This document shows, one piece after another, positions 58,077-64,000 of a stretch of DNA of 64,000 nt. Source of the DNA: Dermatemys mawii (lineage: Eukaryota; Chordata; Testudines; Dermatemydidae); contig ML677358.1 of NCBI GenBank assembly GCA_007922305.1, forward strand, positions 17,285,327 through 17,349,326. Direction: 5' to 3'. The translations under genes and the position numbers were made by a program. The notes under the pieces are model-generated. The model was not told the origin of the DNA. It saw only the letters and a program-made list of their open reading frames with translations, and did not search any database. The first letter of the stretch is position 1. Every line of letters starts with the position of its first letter.

Positions 58077-58762
58077 GGGGAGAAAACAAGGCATGGTAAC
58101 CTTGAGGTTTTCCTTTAAGTGCTAGTCCCTATAGTATTCACTGCGTGTGTGTGTGCACTTCTTCAGCAGCTGTGTACGTTGGTACCCACCTGTGCCCTCT
58201 TGCCTCCTGGTGCTGTGACTAACCACCTCTTCAGGTCCTTTCTGCCACTAGGACAGAACACTCCCACTCTATAGCCTTCTAGCTTGCTCAATCTTTAATT
58301 GGTGAATATTGCAAATAGTTTTTATTATCATACCACTCTTTTAGATCATTAGTAGATTTATATCTAGTTAGCCGAGAATGCTCCCACCTGCCTTTTATTG
58401 CTCCAGCATTCAGAATACTCATGCCCAAGATCCCAGGCTTCAGGCCTGGCCTTGTCTGCCCTCGGATCTTCCCAATAAGAACCACACTAGAGGTTCCTGT
58501 ACTGTCTCAAAATGGAATTCCAGCTGCATCCTCCTCTGCTAGAAGATGACAGGAGCCCCTCCTTCCCAAACTGTCAAGGTTCTTTATGCCTTCAGTTCAC
58601 AGCACAGGGAGGTGCAGGCATGGACCAATGGAAACTGCTACTGCAGAATTTCCAGTCCCAGGCATGCAGAGCACATGCACACCCACAGTGAATACTCATA
58701 GGGCCCACATATTTTGAAGAGCTCTGGCTACTATGAGATAAGTAAACTTACTTTTCATCTCA
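58077..58762. mobile_element. Large MITE with about 75-bp inverted ends
   Basis: The left arm holds gaaaacaaggcatggtaacc, cctttaagtgctagtcccta and tagtattcactgcgtgtgtg. The right arm (58672-58762) is its imperfect reverse complement: cacacccacagtgaatactc, atagggcccacatattttga and agagctctggctactatgag. The sequence ends in aagtaaacttacttttc. I recognise the class from turtle genomes (elements with ttcttcgagatgt-type arms), but cannot name it. Target duplications are not clear. Confidence 0.72.
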
Positions 58763-58849
58763 AAAAATATACACGTGGCATTGTTCAAAGAATTTCCTAC
58801 TGATCGCTAATGACGTGCACATAGGAATAGTAAGTAAGTATGTAGCACA

Positions 58850-60020
58850 TATTGAATGTATTAAAAAACAGCTAACTGATAGATCTCACAAAGTAATTGG
58901 AAAGGGGTTGGTTTCTAGTCATGGCCCCTAGGGATCTGTTCATGGCACAATGCTATTCAATATCCTTTATCATTCATCGGGAAGAACATATGAAATCATT
59001 GCTGGTAAAGTTTGCAAGATGCCATTAAAACTGGCGATGAATAGCGATAAGGTATACAGGATAGTTAAGCAAAGTTATCTGGTTTTCTTACTAAGCTGAA
59101 TTCGTTTGATCATGTGCATTAGTACAGTCAAATACAAAGGTCCTAGATCTAGAAACAAAAAATGTAGGTCACACTTACAGGATAGGGGATTGTATGTTGG
59201 ATAGCAGTGACTCTGAAAAGGACTTAGGCACAGATTTTTACAGGTATTAAGGCATTTCAGTGCTCAGCCTTCCAACACCTAACTGATTTAAGAGCCTAAA
59301 TCTCATTTTCCTAAGGGATTTAGGCACTTACGGATTTTGGCTTGTAATAGTGTACATCCTTTTTTAAAATCCCACAATGCCTAAATACCATTAAAAACCA
59401 GGGCCTTAGAGATCATGAATGATAACCAGCTGCACATAAGTTGCCAATGTGATGCTATGGGTAAAGGGGACAATGTGATTCTTGGATGTATAAGCAGGGG
59501 AACATTGAGTAAGAGAAGGGAGATGGTCTTACCTCTGTAAAGCATTGGTGACACCATTATTGAAATCTGTGTCTGGTTCTGGTGTTTTCACTTCAAAAGG
59601 ATGTTGGAAACGAGAGGGCTGAGAAAAGACCTCAGTGAAAGATTTAGGAAACTCAGTCTATTTAGCTTATCAAAGAGAAGATTAAGAGGTGACTTTATCC
59701 CAGTCTACAAGTACCTACAAAGGGAGAAGATTTCTGACAGTAGAGGGCTCTTTAATCTAGCAAACAAAGACATAAAATGGAAATTGAAGCTAGATAAATG
59801 CAGACTTGAAATAAAGTGCAAATTTTCAACAGGTATTTCTCTATCATTAAGTATTTAAATCAAGATCTGTCTTCCTAAAAGATGCGCTATAGTTCAACCA
59901 CAAAATTTTAACTTGATACAAAGTATACTGGATGGAATTATATGGTCTATATTATACAGGAGGTCATATTAATTTATCATAACGGTCCTTCCTGGCCTTA
60001 ATATTTATAAATCTATAACT
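58850..60020 (+). mobile_element. Ancient CR1 LINE, heavily decayed, with internal insertion
   Basis: Near 58931 the frame reads GSVHGTMLFNIL, a decayed copy of the CR1 GSVLGPxLFNIF motif. The frame at 59601-59858 gives LSERFRKLSLFSLSKRRLRG followed by DFIPVYKYLQ, the conserved C-terminal block. The 3' end near 59960-60020 (ggaggtcatattaatttatc, ggtccttcctggccttaata) resembles the usual tail. An unrelated segment at about 59230-59400 splits it. It is much older than the 40965 copy. Confidence 0.8.
59230..59400. repeat. MITE-like insert of the cctaa/ttagg type inside CR1
   Basis: aacacctaactgatttaaga, gcctaaatctcattttccta and agggatttaggcacttacgg recur in similar order at 62660-62790. The insert sits between two CR1 parts. 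Confidence 0.55.
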
Positions 60021-60049
60021 CATAGTTGGTACTTGCCATCTGGAGATTG

Positions 60050-60215
60050 GAAAAAGGTAAGTAAACCATTATCATCCCCATTGTACAGATGGGAAATGTG
60101 AAACAGAGAGAGATCAAATGACTTGTGCAAGGTCGCACAACAAAATCAGTGGCAGAGCTAGAACTAGACCCCACGTCTCCTGCCTTCTGGTCCTGTAGTT
60201 TATTCGCTGGAGAGC
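60050..60215 (-). mobile_element. MIR-like CORE-SINE
   Basis: tatcatccccattgtacaga, tgggaaatgtgaaacagaga, aatgacttgtgcaaggtcgc and gtggcagagctagaacta are the reverse complement of the MIR core and head. Confidence 0.82.
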
Positions 60216-60668
60216 ACCACCTCCCTACTCAGCATGCAAGTCACTGTGAACCTTGTGAGGTGGCTGTATTAACCCAGGATTTTGTTCTCTCCTTGAAGTC
60301 CATCGCAGCAAGAAAACATAAATCATTTCATGATATGCATCTGTATTAGCTAATGAAGTATGCATCTGTACTAGAGACCTTTATGCATAACCAGGGGTCA
60401 AATTTTCCAGACTGGCTGTCTGAATCTTTTCCCTCCTCAGAACAGAAGCAATTGCATTGTGCAGAGTGCATCCAGGTTCTGGGTGCAAATGAGGCAGCCA
60501 GTTTTGAAAATTCAGCTCAGCCTTCTGAACCCGGCCATTTGTGAGGATGGAGAGGGGGCATGCAGAGGGGTCAAATAACCTGTAAATTGTGCCAAGTGTG
60601 ATTTGAGAGTCACTCCCCTGCTTACAGTTTGTAACATCTACAACTTGTGTTCTGTTTTGTTATTTCAG
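60216..60668. other. SGCD intron before the fourth exon
   Basis: No repeat recognised. The sequence ends in a T-rich tract and the acceptor gttatttcag. Confidence 0.5.
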
Positions 60669-60741
60669 GAGCAGAAGGCACAGTGTTCCCTAAATCTATA
60701 GAAACTCCCAGTGTCAGGGCAGACCCCTTCAAGGAACTAAG
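60669..60741 (+). CDS. SGCD: SGCD internal exon, about residues 168-193
   Basis: This 73-nt exon completes the split glycine codon and encodes [13 protein letters not shown] followed by [10 protein letters not shown], ending with two bases of an arginine codon (phase 2). The acceptor is gttatttcag ending at 60668 and the donor is gtaaac at 60742. [10 protein letters not shown] and VRADPFKEL are characteristic of delta-sarcoglycan; gamma and zeta have EGALF and EGAVF variants. The next exon, expected to begin within RLESPTRS, was not found before 64000, so the following intron is longer than 3.2 kb. Confidence 0.97.
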
Positions 60742-61314
60742 GTAAACTTTGGAATATGGTTTAAACATAACTCAGTGGCGCCTTGTTGGAATTCTGCGTA
60801 CTGAGTGGCGGCATTTCTATCCCTGCACAGGCAGTGGAAGAATTCCCTTTGGAATGCACTGAGCAGAGGTTACAGGCGCTAACATCACAGAGAGAATGCC
60901 ATGGAGTAGAAGAAAGACAATAACCCTTTAAAGCAAATCTCTATGACTGAGTCAAAAGAAAACATGGGTCATGAGAGCTTCCTTTCTGCTCTGTAACACC
61001 CGCCGCTTAGCCGGTCTTTAAAAAGGAGAATAGAAATATTTCCTTGGCTGTAGCAACTAAAGGTACTGCAGGCTACATTCAATCAGAGTGTGTGACCACA
61101 GGCAAAAAGATGATGCACTTTCTCCCTGAATATTCTCCCTTATGGAGAGGTGAACCCCTTCTCTGACCTGGTAACTGCAACTAGCTGTACGTGCATGCCA
61201 ATATCACTGACATTCACAGAAATACCACCCGCAGAAAGCAACACTTAGGGAGAATAAGTAGCATTCCTCTAGAGAATCAGCTTTGCCCTCATTCAAATGC
61301 AGGACTTTATTTAT
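60742..61314. other. SGCD intron, nothing recognised
   Basis: Begins with the donor gtaaac. No exon or repeat signature was seen. Confidence 0.5.
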
Positions 61315-61562
61315 TTCATCATGATAATTTCTAGTTCTTATGTAGCACTTTTCTTCAGGACATCTCAAAGTACCTCACAATCTTTAATGTATTTATCCTC
61401 ACAACACCCCTAAAAAGCAAGGCAATTATCCCCACTTCATAGGTAGGGAACTAAGAGACCAAGAGGCCAGGGGACTTGCCCCAGATCACAGAGAAGGGAC
61501 TTGAACCAAGGTCTCCCAAGTTCTGGACTAGTGTCCTACCCACTGGACCATCCTTCCTACAT
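61315..61562 (-). mobile_element. MIR-like CORE-SINE with tRNA head
   Basis: On the + strand: ctcacaatctttaatgtatt, tatccccacttcataggtag, ggacttgccccagatcacag, then the head ttgaaccaaggtctcccaag (B box) and tcctacccactggaccatcc (A-box side). The head is complete enough to show tRNA derivation. It shares its long 3' half with 45690-45905. Confidence 0.87.
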
Positions 61563-62659
61563 ACTTGAGTTATGGACAAACCTCAAGGTTTGGTGTGTTG
61601 ATTCAGTCTGATTGACCAGTCTCTGGAAGGGAGAGATTTGTGTGTAGGGGTTGGATCTTGGAACAAACTAACTATTCTAACAGTATTTGTTTATTTTGAT
61701 GAATATGGGGGTGTAGCTGGAAAGGAGTACTTGGCCACACTGAGAATGCAGAAGGCAACAAACACACCACTTCGCAGTCTGGATTTCGTTCTGTTTCAGT
61801 CACTGAGGTTCCAAGTGCACTAGGAGAACTTTGCCCCACCACTTGTCAGCTAGATCCCCATCCTTTGTCATAAATGGAGAAAACCTCTAGGTTTGTTATT
61901 GACTAGGTGTTGTTAATGCCTCCACCAAGAGGGTACAAAGTCAGCCAGCTGATAATGAACCCCTGCTCAGGAAGAAAGTCTCTAGAGATAGAGACAACCT
62001 TGTCACTTAATCTTTGGTCTCTAACCTTCCTTTCCCAAGAAAGATTATTGAGGACGCAGTGTTAGAACAGCTACAGCCTGGTTTCATTTGGTGGCATAGC
62101 ACCAATGTGGGATTGGTGTCTAGTGTTATCTTTTTCCATCCCGATGTTGAAAGTAGTAGTTATGCCCATCTAGATCACCATGGATGCTAAAGAGCGTCTT
62201 TGTTTCCTTCCCTTTGGCATCTTATTGCCTTTTACTTTCTCTCAGGAATGCCCCTAGTTCTTCCATTTAACACACCAGCGGCCCACTTGTTAGATCAAAA
62301 ATACAACAGGGTTTTGGTTCAGTTCATTATGAATGTTCACCATGTTGCCACCTGCTCTGACGTAAAATCTGCTTCCTCCCTCTCCGCATATGACTATTTT
62401 TCTTAAAAGCTTTGGGTCAACCCAGAGTGTGGCAGCTTCAGCCAGTGTAAGTCCAGGTGCAGGGTCTCCAGGGGCAGAAAGGGAGTGATGATATGGGAGC
62501 ACAAAGCAGATGCTTCCTCCCTTCTAGTGGCCTCTGCAGGCAGCCTGCATGGACAAAATGTGGGTGGCATTACCAGGAAAAGGGTTACCTGGACAGAAGA
62601 TGCACTGGTACAGCAGATTCCTGCCACAGCCTTCATAGAAAGGATCATGACCTTGAGTA
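61563..62659. other. SGCD intron, nothing recognised
   Basis: Short frames on both strands near 62200-62700 are not similar to any family I know. The next SGCD exon was not found here. Confidence 0.45.
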
Positions 62660-62795
62660 TATTTTTCAAAAGCACCTATATCCCATTTTCAAAAGTGGTC
62701 TAGGTACCTAAGAGCCTAACTTGCATTAGGCTCTCTGTAAATGGGACTTAGGGTCCTAAATCACTTAGGGGCTTTTGAAAATCATATCCGTTTTC
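62660..62795. repeat. MITE-like element of the cctaa/ttagg type
   Basis: ttttcaaaagcacctatatc and ccattttcaaaagtggtcta on the left are mirrored by aaatcacttaggggcttttg and aaaatcatatcc on the right, about 135 bp in all. The centre is ctaacttgcattaggctctc. Confidence 0.7.
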
Positions 62796-63389
62796 AGAAA
62801 TTAAAGCTGTTCTGCACTATCGTAACCGCCAAGCGAAGAGACACTATGGCACTACTTGTGCACAGTGTCCTAGACAGGCTCAGGACAGGATCACGTACAC
62901 CTCCCTAGACAGCAAAGGTGACTCGGTCTCGACTGGTACATGAGTCTTTTGAAGCATAGGCAACTCAAGATTCTTATGTGAAATGTTTTCTTCTGGGGGC
63001 AATACATGGTTCCAAGAGAAAGTAATCTTAGCCTAGGGGGCACTTACCATTGTCTTCCTATTGTTGGTAGCAATGCTGTATCTCCTCAAAATTATATAAC
63101 CTGCCCCTTTAGAGTAATCCAAAGATTCTTGGCTGGCTGTAAAGTGGGACAGAGTGAGTTGTTAATCCTGATTTGCTCAGCACATCTGGGAGATCAGCAT
63201 GTTATAAACACCTAGGCTAGGTAGCTGGCTAAATCACTGGATAAAGGGATGCTAATTGTTATTGCAAGAAGACTGTGAAAACCTTGTCAGGTTATACAGT
63301 GACAAAAGAGCAGACTTTTTTTTTTCCCTGTAAGTTCCAAGAAAGAAAATGACCCAGTTTTTAATTAGCTAGTCTGGTGTCCACAACTC
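62796..63389. other. SGCD intron, nothing recognised
   Basis: Mixed intron sequence with a T run at 63317-63327. No exon of SGCD was seen. Confidence 0.5.
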
Positions 63390-63462
63390 CAAAAGGATGT
63401 TGATAAATTGGAGAGGGTTCAGAGAAGAGCCACGAAAATGATGAAAGGTTTAGAAAACCTGC
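63390..63462 (+). mobile_element. CR1 LINE fragment, interrupted
   Basis: aaaggatgttgataaattgg, agagggttcagagaagagcc and acgaaaatgatgaaaggttt, then agaaaacctgc, match the CR1 C-terminal coding region on the + strand. It breaks off abruptly where the LTR begins. Confidence 0.87.
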
Positions 63463-64000
63463 TGTTGACAGATGTTTGGCTGCATGTGTGTGTTCTTTCA
63501 GCTTGCTGTCCTAACTCTGCGCAGATAGCGGAGACAGCACATTTCAGTTGAACTGCCCAATAAATCCACAGACTCGGTTTTTAGCTAAGGCACCCAGCCA
63601 GGTTTATTGTCAACAAGGTACGGTCCTAATATCCCGCAGACTCTACAGGACCCCTATTACATGTGTGCCCGTTACAATGGACCAGCTCAGTGAACGACGG
63701 GACTTTCCGTTCCCCCCACCCCAAGGCCAGACAAAAACACTCCCTCTGAGATATCTTTTTATACACCAATACAAACAAGTTATGTATTGGCCCTGGCGTA
63801 TCTGGGTGCCACCCTTTGTCTTGTACCTGTTGCTTTGATCAAAATATCTCTATCCATCATGCTGTCATCCTGACCCTGTCTTTAGGATGGGTCAGCACGT
63901 TCCTGTTCTGGTACCACCCTTCTGGAATGTGTTTGCATGTGTATTCTTGTGACTAACACTACTTAAGAATGTGTGCTTACGCAATGTCAGCCCTGTTCTG
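63463..64000 (-). mobile_element. LTR of a retrovirus-like or other LTR element, cut by the window edge
   Basis: On the reverse strand the sequence has a TATA box (tataaaaag, 63755-63763) about 150 bp upstream of a polyadenylation signal (aataaa, 63603-63608). A U5-like stretch follows, ending ...catctgtcaaca, so the LTR ends in CA at 63463. The promoter-signal order defines the reverse orientation. No coding region lies in the window, and the other border (TG end) is outside or not recognised. The element class is uncertain. Confidence 0.7.

Overview
This window is vertebrate nuclear DNA, almost certainly from a turtle. It is intron-rich and AT-leaning, with no bacterial-type operons. The repeats are of turtle type: CR1 LINE copies with the usual 3' tail, a tRNA-derived SINE, MIR/L2-like CORE-SINEs, several MITE and hAT-like DNA elements, and LTR remnants. 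The turtle call rests on recognising these repeat families from general knowledge. Another archosauromorph reptile, such as a crocodilian, is a weaker alternative.

The only protein-coding gene I can support is delta-sarcoglycan (SGCD), on the + strand. Four consecutive internal exons are present: 3751-3852, 35978-36065, 39324-39443 and 60669-60741. Their lengths are 102, 88, 120 and 73 nt, all with AG/GT borders and compatible phases (0-0, 0-1, 1-1, 1-2). Spliced together they give 383 nt, which encode part of the extracellular domain just after the membrane anchor. The 5' exons (cytoplasmic tail, transmembrane helix) and the 3' exons (rest of the beta-rich domain, cysteine cluster) lie outside the window. 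The introns are about 32 kb, 3.3 kb and 21 kb.

Layout. 1-3750 is intron with an old, divergent tandem duplication (about 1100-1830 and 2360-3105), then the first exon. 3853-35977 is a long intron holding two reverse-strand CR1 copies (one interrupted by a SINE-like insert), a CR1 3' end, a likely solo LTR (24238-24834), two MITEs and several small palindromic repeats. 36066-39323 is a short intron. 39444-60668 holds a forward CR1 with a long open reverse-transcriptase frame (40965-42144), a decayed Ty3/Gypsy element (about 42900-44480), an hAT-like element with an 8-bp target duplication (48733-49146), a tRNA-derived SINE (51001-51190), two more MITEs and an ancient CR1. 60742-64000 holds MIR-like elements and a reverse-strand LTR (from 63463) inserted into a CR1 fragment and cut by the window edge.

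I found no CRISPR array, RNA gene or novel multi-gene system. The most unusual content is the transposon record: many short palindromes centred on a CCATTGACTTCAATGG-like core, several MITE families, nested insertions, and two closely related inverted CR1 copies that flank two SGCD exons.
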